In this document: positions 1 through 4,137 of the stretch, in pieces
Position numbering within the stretch: position 1 is the stretch's first letter
Layout: each line of letters opens with the position of its first letter
Assembly: GCA_031270925.1 (NCBI GenBank)
Contig: JAISWY010000060.1
Span: 1-5,387, forward strand
DNA length: 5,387 bases
Direction of reading: 5' to 3'
From: Candidatus Symbiothrix sp.
Lineage (GTDB): Bacteria; Bacteroidota; Bacteroidia; Bacteroidales; Azobacteroidaceae
Translations under genes and position numbers: made by a program
Notes under the pieces: model-generated
What the model saw: only the letters and a program-made list of their open reading frames with translations
Databases searched by the model: none
What the model was told of the DNA's origin: nothing

Positions 1-2
1 TC

Positions 3-122
3 TTTAATGACCTTAAGGAAATTAAAAAACGGTTAGAGCAGCGACGGCTGCGTTTTTCGGGGGATTCCCGCGAAAGCGGGAATGACAAACTTTTGAAACA
101 GCCCCTACATAAACAACAATAA
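3..122 (+). CDS. Possible 3' end of a truncated upstream gene
   Basis: This frame is open from the window edge to a TAA at 120-122 and gives 39 residues. The first part, FNDLKEIKKRLEQRRLRF, is strongly charged and helix-like, as in the end of a real protein. The second part, from about residue 19, is the translation of the palindrome at 64-83 (GDSRESGND) followed by a low-complexity tail, so the original stop may have been lost when the repeat arrived. The frame ends two bases before the ATG of the next gene. I do not recognise the protein. An alternative is that the upstream gene ends in frame 1 at the TAG at 34-36. A 5-bp stem (38-42 with 47-51) followed by TTTTT at 53-57 would then be a weak terminator. 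The sequence does not decide between the two. Confidence 0.35.
   Translation, partial: FNDLKEIKKRLEQRRLRFSGDSRESGNDKLLKQPLHKQQ
64..83. repeat. 20-bp palindrome of the ATTCCC-N8-GGGAAT type
   Basis: ATTCCCGCGAAAGCGGGAAT is an 8-bp perfect stem with a GAAA tetraloop. The layout is the same as the dRS3 elements known from Neisseria (ATTCCC-N8-GGGAAT), and similar hairpins ending in ATGAC are scattered through many bacterial genomes. Similarity of form does not show common descent. Only one copy lies in this window. Confidence 0.75.
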
Positions 123-124
123 AA

Positions 125-382
125 ATGAAAAAGACAATATTTTTAGCAATAACATTGCTGTTAGCAATCTCGGCGTCAGCCGAAAGAAAAACAATCAAAG
201 ATCGTACCGACAATTGGCTGCAACGCGAGACCATCGAAGAAACCACCGAAGAAACCACCACATCCGACAACTTGCGAATCGGCGATGCTCCGGTAGCCCC
301 GCGAGTTCCGGCAGGCGAAGGTTTATGGTTGCTTTGCGTGTGCGCCGGAATGTATTCAATGAGAATCAAAAAATCTAAGTAA
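125..382 (+). CDS. Small exported protein with C-terminal membrane-anchor-like segment, function unknown
   Basis: The 85-residue protein begins with a clear Sec signal peptide: MKK, a hydrophobic core, and a likely cleavage after ASA at residue 19. The mature part is polar and contains an EETT-type repeat (residues 38-46), coded by two tandem copies of GAAGAAACCACC at 236-259. A proline/glycine patch (DAPVAPRVPAGEG, 54-66) leads into a short hydrophobic stretch (66-79) with two cysteines, and the protein ends in the basic tail RIKKSK. Signal peptide, short polar body, P/G linker, hydrophobic segment and basic end are together seen in many small Bacteroidales proteins. The last three parts resemble a membrane anchor or a sorting signal, but which is inference. 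The ATG has an A-rich leader and no Shine-Dalgarno sequence, as is normal in this phylum. I recognise no named family. Confidence 0.75.
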   Translation: MKKTIFLAITLLLAISASAERKTIKDRTDNWLQRETIEETTEETTTSDNLRIGDAPVAPRVPAGEGLWLLCVCAGMYSMRIKKSK

Positions 383-420
383 ATGTTCATAATCCCAAAA
401 TGTCCATTTCAACATTAATT

Positions 421-447
421 GGCTAAATCTTTTTTTGAGGTGCTATT
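421..447 (+). repeat. 27-bp repeat, copy 1
   Basis: This copy starts GGCTAAATC, continues with seven T and ends GAGGTGCTATT. It matches the reverse complement of copy 3 (2624-2650) at 26 of 27 positions and copy 2 (2475-2501) at 25 of 27. Similarity stops sharply at both ends, as expected for a terminal repeat of a mobile element. It has the same orientation as copy 2 and is inverted relative to copy 3. Confidence 0.85.
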
Positions 448-481
448 GTTGTAAGTACAGGGATCATAATGGAGAAATCAG

Positions 482-508
482 ATGTCTCGACTTCGCTCCG
501 CTCGACAT
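482..508. repeat. Imperfect palindrome, REP-like
   Basis: ATGTC at 482-486 pairs with GACAT at 504-508. The interior CTCGACTTCGCTCCGCTCGA contains two TCGA blocks (487-490 and 502-505 in register with the arms). Sequences of this type, ending in ATGAC, are common as dispersed intergenic hairpins in many bacteria. This is recalled from general experience and could not be searched here. Confidence 0.55.
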
Positions 509-532
509 GACGCGGTTCCATGGTGAGTGATG

Positions 533-577
533 AGGGAACAGTCTGTTGGCAACTTTGTCGCTAACAGACTGTTCCCT
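533..577 (+). repeat. 15-bp perfect inverted repeat, possible terminator
   Basis: AGGGAACAGTCTGTT (533-547) is exactly complementary to 563-577. Three further pairs (G·T, G-C, C-G) extend the stem to 18 bp around a 9-base loop at 551-559. The right arm is followed by CCC and a run of five T at 581-585, so on the + strand it could act as a factor-independent terminator for the small exported gene about 150 bases upstream. The T-run is offset by three C, which weakens that reading, and a dispersed palindromic repeat is equally possible. Confidence 0.6.
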
Positions 578-679
578 CCCTTTTTCCTTTGACGACGAAC
601 ACGGTTTTATGCACCCTGAAATAGCATTGCCTGCCGATTTTTGCGAATTGGGCGTCTGATTGATAAAATGTTGCAGTAG

Positions 680-880
680 GGATTTACCTGCTGCCCGAAG
701 GCGTTTAAGGAGTGCAGTAGCAAAGCGGTTGCTAAATACCGGTGGATACCACTTGTACTCGATGAGTATAATAAAAAGGCTACTTTGAAAAACCTGAAAA
801 CCGGACAATCTTACCGGACGGCAACAGACACGGAAATTCCAAATTTACGAGGGAAACTGAAAGTTGCCATCCAGAATTGA
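680..880 (+). pseudogene. Short decayed reading frame, unidentified
   Basis: After a TAG at 677-679 this frame stays open for 66 codons to a TGA at 878-880. It has no ATG near its beginning. The predicted peptide has natural-looking composition, for example KYRWIPLVLDEYNKKATL followed by KNLKTGQSYRTATDTEIP and RGKLKVAIQN at the end. Upstream the same frame continues past the single TAG for another 19 codons to a TGA at 617-619. The pattern fits the 3' remnant of a gene whose start is lost. I do not recognise a family, and chance openness over 200 bases is possible. Confidence 0.3.
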
Positions 881-905
881 ATGCTAAATTCTCGAATGGC
901 AATTT
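861..905 (+). repeat. Bipartite hairpin across the end of the remnant frame
   Basis: The outer stem pairs 861-870 with 896-905 (10 bp including one G·T). An asymmetric internal loop follows, then a 6-bp inner stem AGAATT (873-878) with AATTCT (887-892) closing an 8-base loop. The TGA of the decayed frame sits inside the structure. The bases after the stem are A-rich rather than T-rich, so it is not a classical + strand terminator. It may be a structured repeat or the mark of an old insertion. Confidence 0.5.
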
Positions 906-907
906 AA

Positions 908-929
908 AAACAACAAATAAACAACAAAT
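908..929. repeat. Two tandem copies of an 11-bp unit
   Basis: AAACAACAAAT occurs at 908-918 and again directly at 919-929 without a mismatch. It is A-rich and probably a slippage duplication. No function is apparent. Confidence 0.6.
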
Positions 930-987
930 TAAAGCATACAAGTTGGGGTTGACGCAGATTAAGAAAGAGGAGTAAGAATACAGAATT

Positions 988-1035
988 TTGCCCCCGATAA
1001 TAATTTTTTTTCATAATTATTGCCCCCGATAATAA
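988..1035 (+). promoter_or_regulatory. Duplicated operator-like motif upstream of the ATPase gene
   Basis: TTGCCCCCGATAATAA is present at 988-1003 and, without a mismatch, at 1020-1035. The centre-to-centre distance is 32 bases, close to three helical turns, so a protein bound to both copies would sit on the same face of the DNA. The second copy begins with the TTG that could serve as the -33 box. It continues into a dyad, GATAATA (1028-1034) with TATTATC (1042-1048), that overlaps the -7 element. Between the copies AATAATT (999-1005) and AATTATT (1015-1021) form another short dyad. The placement suggests repression of the ATPase promoter, possibly self-regulation. The regulator is unknown. 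Confidence 0.55.
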
Positions 1036-1052
1036 AAAAAGTATTATCTTTG
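1020..1052 (+). promoter_or_regulatory. Bacteroidetes-type promoter of the ATPase gene
   Basis: TATCTTTG at 1045-1052 matches the -7 consensus TAnnTTTG exactly. A TTG at 1020-1022 lies 22 bases upstream, slightly more than the usual spacing of the -33 box. Transcription would start near 1059, leaving a leader of only about ten bases before the ATG at 1069. Confidence 0.6.
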
Positions 1053-1068
1053 AGAAAAATAAATTACG

Positions 1069-2412
1069 ATGAACTATTTATCAAGAAATATTGACGCCGA
1101 CCTGCTGGCGTGGAAAGACGATGCAGGACGAAAACCGCTGCTGTTGCGAGGCGCACGTCAAGTTGGCAAATCATCGTCGGTGCGCAATCTGGGTAAAACT
1201 TTTGAGTTTTTCTTGGAAATAAATTTTGAGAACAAGGATTTTACAGCAGCAAAAGGTGTTTTTGAACGACATTCTAACTCAAAGACTATTTGCGACGAAC
1301 TATCTGCCCTCTACGAAACGCCAATCGCTGCGGGGAAAACCCTACTTTTCCTCGACGAAATACAGTCGTGTGTTGAGGCAATATCCGCCCTGAGATATTT
1401 CTACGAACAGATGCCCGACTTGCACGTCATTGCCGCCGGTTCGCTTTTGGAATTTGCGATGGAGAAAATCCCGTCGTATGCAGTGGGCAGGGTGCGCTCG
1501 CTTTATATGTATCCTTTTACGTTTGAGGAATTTCTGTCGGCAATGGGGAAACACGTCCTTTTGGAACGATTAAGAGCGGCAAGTCCCGAAACCCCCCTTT
1601 CCGACGAACTTCATTCAAAACTAAAAGAACTGTTTCTGCGTTTTATCGTCATCGGCGGAATGCCGGAGGCGGTTGCAAAATACGCGGCAGGCGGCTCTTT
1701 GCTCGACTGCCAACACATTTTAGACGACCTGATAGAAACGTTTATCAACGACTTTGCCAAATACAAAATCCGCGTTCCCGCAACCCGTTTGGAAGAAGTA
1801 TTTGCCGCCGTGATAGCCCAGACGGGACAAAAATTCACTTATTCCGATGTGGAAACTTCTGCCAATCAGCCGCAACTGAAAGAAAGCATAGAACTTCTGC
1901 GAATGGCGGGATTGGTTTATATCGCTACTCACAGTTCGGCAAACGGCTTTCCGCTTGGCGCGGAAACAAATCCTCGATACCGAAAAATGATGATTTTTGA
2001 TACCGGACTTTATCAACGATTTCTGCGATTGAATTTGTCAAATTTGCTGCTTGAAGACAAAATGGAGCAGATAAACAAGGGCGCATTGGCTGAAATGTCG
2101 GTTGGTATTGAACTTGTGAAGGCTCAAAACAACCGCCTGTCTGCCGAACTCTATTATTGGCAGCGCGAAAAACAGGACAGCAACGCCGAAGTGGATTATG
2201 TTGTGCAAATTGGCGAAAACATTGTCCCCATCGAAGTTAAATCAGGCACCAAAGGCGCGATGCAAAGTATGTTTATCTTTCTTAAAGAAAAAAACAAACC
2301 TTTCGGAATACGCTGTTCGATGGAAAATTTCGGGCAGTTTCAAAACATAAAAATCTATCCGCTCTATGCTGTAAAACAGGCGTATAAATCGACTTTGGTT
2401 AACCACTCGTGA
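1069..2412 (+). CDS. AAA+ ATPase of the AAA_14/DUF4143 family
   Basis: The 447-residue protein has the two-part layout of this family and its usual length. The N-terminal ATPase has a Walker A motif GARQVGKSS (28-36), a Walker B motif LLFLDEIQ (92-99) and a sensor-like AAGSLLEF (122-129). These are followed by GR at 140-141, PFTFEEFL (149-156) and GGMPEAV (196-202), all hallmarks of these proteins. The C-terminal DUF4143 part has E342, E374-V-D376 and P387-IEVK-SG with E389 and K391, an arrangement like the PD-(D/E)XK nuclease core. ATP binding is well supported; nuclease activity and any target are inference, and the cellular role of the family is largely unsettled. No membrane segment or signal peptide is seen, so it is probably cytoplasmic. 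The gene stands alone, with its own promoter and operator-like repeats and no partner gene within 400 bases. The ATG at 1069 fits the short promoter leader and the typical N-terminus. Families of this kind occur in many copies per genome and are often transferred, which agrees with the repeat-bounded setting. Confidence 0.92.
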   Translation: MNYLSRNIDADLLAWKDDAGRKPLLLRGARQVGKSSSVRNLGKTFEFFLEINFENKDFTAAKGVFERHSNSKTICDELSALYETPIAAGKTLLFLDEIQSCVEAISALRYFYEQMPDLHVIAAGSLLEFAMEKIPSYAVGRVRSLYMYPFTFEEFLSAMGKHVLLERLRAASPETPLSDELHSKLKELFLRFIVIGGMPEAVAKYAAGGSLLDCQHILDDLIETFINDFAKYKIRVPATRLEEVFAAVIAQTGQKFTYSDVETSANQPQLKESIELLRMAGLVYIATHSSANGFPLGAETNPRYRKMMIFDTGLYQRFLRLNLSNLLLEDKMEQINKGALAEMSVGIELVKAQNNRLSAELYYWQREKQDSNAEVDYVVQIGENIVPIEVKSGTKGAMQSMFIFLKEKNKPFGIRCSMENFGQFQNIKIYPLYAVKQAYKSTLVNHS

Positions 2413-2433
2413 TTTTTTGGAAAATCAATATAG

Positions 2434-2441
2434 TATCTTTG
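2434..2441 (+). promoter_or_regulatory. Orphan -7 promoter motif
   Basis: TATCTTTG is a perfect match to TAnnTTTG and is followed by GCAG, as often seen at Bacteroidetes transcription starts. The nearest TTTG upstream (2416-2419) is only 14 bases away, too close for a standard -33 box. No gene starts soon after it: the next 33 bases lead straight into the repeat element. It may be the former promoter of the DUF2851 gene, cut off by the insertion, or a chance match. Confidence 0.35.
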
Positions 2442-2474
2442 CAGTCGGAAACGAAATAGAAAACGCCGAAAACA

Positions 2475-2501
2475 GGTTAATTCTTTTTTTGAGGTGCTAT
2501 T
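2475..2501 (+). repeat. 27-bp repeat, copy 2 (left end of the small element)
   Basis: This copy has the same orientation as copy 1, with two differences from it (T for C at position 3 and T for A at position 7). It has one difference from the reverse complement of copy 3. The run of seven T and GAGGTGCTATT are conserved in all copies. Confidence 0.85.
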
Positions 2502-2525
2502 AACGAGAGCGAAAGACGTGCGAGT

Positions 2526-2546
2526 GGAAACACCTCCGGTGTTTCC
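2526..2546. repeat. Hairpin A inside the element
   Basis: GGAAACACC (2526-2534) pairs perfectly with GGTGTTTCC (2538-2546) around a 3-base loop, TCC. Its right arm shares 2542-2546 with the left arm of the next hairpin, so the two cannot form fully at the same time on one strand. Confidence 0.75.
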
Positions 2547-2589
2547 TGTGAATAACCCCCAGATTTATCTGGGGGTTATTCACAGGAAA
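2542..2589. repeat. 23-bp perfect inverted repeat with a 2-base centre (hairpin B)
   Basis: Bases 2542-2564 are exactly complementary to 2567-2589, leaving only TT at the centre. The inner part reads AACCCCCAGAT, and the mirrored arm reads ATCTGGGGGTT. This is the longest perfect dyad in the window and would extrude as a stable cruciform or form a strong RNA hairpin. No T-run follows it, so it does not look like a terminator. Confidence 0.9.
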
Positions 2590-2602
2590 GTCCTGCGGAC
2601 TT
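2588..2602. repeat. Hairpin C inside the element
   Basis: AAGTCC (2588-2593) pairs with GGACTT (2597-2602) around TGC. It overlaps the end of hairpin B by two bases. Together with hairpin A it flanks the long dyad almost symmetrically. Confidence 0.65.
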
Positions 2603-2623
2603 GTTAAATACATTGAAAAAGCC

Positions 2624-2650
2624 AATAGCACCTCAAAAAAAGATTTAACC
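2624..2650 (-). repeat. 27-bp repeat, copy 3 (right end of the small element, inverted)
   Basis: On the minus strand this copy reads GGTTAAATC, seven T, then GAGGTGCTATT. It is the copy closest to both others, with a single difference to each, and so is the nearest to a local consensus. Confidence 0.85.
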
Positions 2651-2758
2651 ATTATGGCGCCATCATGGGATTAATTTATTTTATCTTACTTTTATATCTA
2701 AATTTCTATCAGTCGCAAAAAAATCGCACCATTCCGCTCAAAATCCAAAAAAATAACG

Positions 2759-2766
2759 TAAATTTG
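2759..2766 (+). promoter_or_regulatory. -7 promoter motif of the DUF2851 gene
   Basis: TAAATTTG matches TAnnTTTG and lies 48 bases before the ATG at 2814. No good TTTG is found at the -33 position; only ATTCCG near 2731 lies in that area. The promoter call rests on the -7 box and the position. Confidence 0.5.
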
Positions 2767-2813
2767 CCCCTGTCATCAACAACAAGCTATGTATAACATC
2801 AAAAATAAACCCT

Positions 2814-4100
2814 ATGGAATCATTACTGCACTACGTCTGGAAACACCGGATCTATGTTCCTGACGACTTACAAACAACTGATGGACAAGTGATTGAAATT
2901 ATCGACCCCGGCATCTACAATTCCGATGCGGGTCCCGATTTTTTCAACGCCAAAGTCAAAATTGCCGGCGAAATCTGGGCGGGAAACATCGAAATACACA
3001 CCTGCTCGTCCGATTGGTATAAACACCGTCATCAGTTTGACAAGGCTTATAATTCCGTGATTCTTCATATTGTGGAATCGATTGATTCGGAAGTGATTAC
3101 AACAGAATCAGGACGGAAAATTCCGCAATTCATCCTGAAAATTCCCGACCACATCCAAATCAATTACCGCTATCTGTTGAATCGGGAAAATTCGATTCCC
3201 TGCCTGCCGCACATCCACGACGTCCCCGCCGTGTATTGGAGTGATTGGAAAAATGCCCTGACCTTCGAACGCTTGGAACGCAAAACCCAAACGATTTTCA
3301 ATTTTTTGGACGAATACCGCGACGATTGGAACGAAGTTTTCTACATCACGCTCGCCCGCAATTTCGGTTTCGGAATCAATAACGACGCCTTCGAGCGCTT
3401 AGCTAAAAGTCTGCCATACAAATACATACTTAAACACAGCGATTCGCCGCAACAAATCGAAGCTTTGTTTTTGGGACAAGCCGGCTTGCTCGAATCCGAT
3501 GAATTTATAGACGATTATTATCAACATCTCCGCAAAGAATATCTCTTTTTAAGTCAAAAATATGATTTAAAACCCTTGGATGCCTCGATTTTCAAGAGTT
3601 TACGCATCCGCCCGAATAATTTTCCACATATCAAATTAGTACAATTAGCCGGATTTATCGCACACGGACAAAGCCTTTTTTCGCAAATATTGGAGAAAGC
3701 CAATTTAAAGGAATTTCAATCGCTTTTCGCATCCAATGTGAACGGATATTGGGAAACGCATTATCATTTCGGGAAAATTTCGCCGCGAAAGAAAAAGGGT
3801 TTGGGACTTTCGGCCATTCATATCTTGCTGATTAACACGGTGGCGCCTTTGCTGTTCGCTTACGGAAAGCGAAAAAATCAGGATTTATTCATTCAAAAAA
3901 CCTTGTATTTGCTGGAAAATATTCCTTCGGAACGCAATCATATCATTACACATTTTGAAAAACACGGTGTAAGATCGCTTCATGCCGCCGATTCGCAAGC
4001 CCTGATTCAACTCAAACGGGCCTATTGCGAAGCGAAAAAGTGCATTTATTGTCGGATTGGGCATCGCGTATTGAATATGCGGTCTGGTTTTGGGAAGTAA
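2814..4100 (+). CDS. DUF2851 family protein, function unknown
   Basis: The 428-residue protein matches what I know of the Bacteroidetes DUF2851 family in length and N-terminal motifs. These are LLHYVWKHR at the start, TTDG (21-24), NSDAGPDF (36-43), W55-x-G57 with EIH at 60-62, SSDW (65-68), H71-x-H73-xx-D76-xx-Y79 and VILHIV (82-87). A later RPNNFPHIKLVQLAGFI block is also typical. The C-terminus has a cysteine cluster, C405-x4-C410-x2-C413, followed by G416-H417. The other cysteines are C64 and C130. No signal peptide or membrane segment is seen, so it is probably cytoplasmic. The biochemical role is not established. The PD at 41-42 with E60-x-H62 loosely resembles the spacing of a PD-(D/E)XK site with a histidine in place of lysine, which is only a hypothesis. 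The ATG at 2814 is preferred because the family motif starts right there. The gene runs into the purM promoter. Confidence 0.88.
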   Translation: MESLLHYVWKHRIYVPDDLQTTDGQVIEIIDPGIYNSDAGPDFFNAKVKIAGEIWAGNIEIHTCSSDWYKHRHQFDKAYNSVILHIVESIDSEVITTESGRKIPQFILKIPDHIQINYRYLLNRENSIPCLPHIHDVPAVYWSDWKNALTFERLERKTQTIFNFLDEYRDDWNEVFYITLARNFGFGINNDAFERLAKSLPYKYILKHSDSPQQIEALFLGQAGLLESDEFIDDYYQHLRKEYLFLSQKYDLKPLDASIFKSLRIRPNNFPHIKLVQLAGFIAHGQSLFSQILEKANLKEFQSLFASNVNGYWETHYHFGKISPRKKKGLGLSAIHILLINTVAPLLFAYGKRKNQDLFIQKTLYLLENIPSERNHIITHFEKHGVRSLHAADSQALIQLKRAYCEAKKCIYCRIGHRVLNMRSGFGK

Positions 4101-4119
4101 ATAAATTTCCATACCTTTG
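4089..4119 (+). promoter_or_regulatory. Promoter of purM, overlapping the end of the DUF2851 gene
   Basis: TTTG at 4089-4092 and TACCTTTG at 4112-4119 are separated by 19 bases, matching the Bacteroidetes TTTG-N19-21-TAnnTTTG pattern. This is the best promoter in the window. The -33 box lies inside the last codons of the upstream gene, and transcription would begin near 4126, about 12 bases before the ATG. purM can therefore be transcribed independently of DUF2851. Confidence 0.75.
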
Positions 4120-4137
4120 CCGGAAAATCAATCCGAG

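Larger units (their letters stand above)
383..1068. other. Gene-poor intergenic stretch rich in palindromes
   Basis: No intact gene can be supported in these 686 bases. They hold, in order, one copy of a 27-bp repeat, two unrelated palindromes, a short decayed reading frame that ends in a hairpin, an 11-bp tandem duplication, and the promoter region of the ATPase gene. A minus-strand open frame at 464-808 is rejected because it runs through both palindromes and has low-complexity, unconvincing composition. Several unrelated repeat types close together suggest a site that has collected insertions. Confidence 0.7.
421..2650. mobile_element. Possible 2.2-kb unit bounded by inverted 27-bp repeats, carrying the ATPase gene
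   Basis: Repeat copies 1 and 3 are inverted to each other and differ at one position. They enclose the palindrome cluster, the ATPase gene with its own promoter, and the small hairpin element. The three bases outside each end are identical (ATT at 418-420 and ATT at 2651-2653), which could be a target duplication but would occur by chance about once in 64. No transposase lies inside, so any movement would need an enzyme supplied from elsewhere. The alternative is two independent small elements, of which the left one has decayed to a single end. Confidence 0.3.
2475..2650. mobile_element. 176-bp MITE-like element with 27-bp terminal inverted repeats
   Basis: The ends are copies 2 and 3 of the 27-bp repeat, inverted to each other with 26 of 27 positions matching. 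The outermost bases are GGTTAA and TTAACC. The interior has no gene and consists mainly of three packed palindromes. Short length, terminal inverted repeats and absence of a transposase fit a non-autonomous miniature element. The hairpins also recall REP/BIME-type units mobilised by RAYT (Y1, IS200-like) transposases. No convincing target duplication is seen (CA on the left, AT on the right). The family could not be named without a search. Confidence 0.6.
2413..2813. other. Intergenic stretch with orphan promoter, MITE-like element and DUF2851 leader
   Basis: No gene can be supported in these 401 bases. An orphan TAnnTTTG motif lies near the left end, the hairpin-rich element occupies 2475-2650, and the rest is an A/T-rich leader for the DUF2851 gene with a second TAnnTTTG motif. 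A 10-bp palindrome, ATGGCGCCAT, sits at 2654-2663 immediately outside the element. Confidence 0.7.

Noticed and set aside
22..390. Minus-strand open frame of 122 codons
   Set aside because: It is the antisense of the small exported gene and of the palindrome at 64-83; the + strand frame has a signal peptide and a sensible architecture.
738..785. Similarity of TGTACTCGATGAGTATAAT to the 3' end of the small exported gene (349-378)
   Set aside because: The match is short, lies in a different coding context and does not extend upstream, so chance is the simplest explanation.
464..808. Minus-strand open frame of 114 codons
   Set aside because: It runs through both palindromes, has low-complexity stretches, and no promoter or recognisable motif supports it.
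2411..2426. GATTTT-TTGG-AAAATC hairpin at the ATPase stop codon as a terminator
   Set aside because: The stem is 6 bp and nearly all A/T, with no T-run after it.
2475..2650. CRISPR-like or riboswitch reading of the repeat cluster
   Set aside because: There is no regular repeat-spacer spacing, and no known riboswitch core was recognised; terminal inverted repeats explain the outline better.
418..2653. ATT/ATT as a firm target-site duplication
   Set aside because: Three A/T-rich bases can match by chance; kept only as a supporting remark.
2789..2863. Short + strand frame starting at ATG 2789
   Set aside because: It has only 24 codons, overlaps the DUF2851 start in another frame, and has no features of its own.
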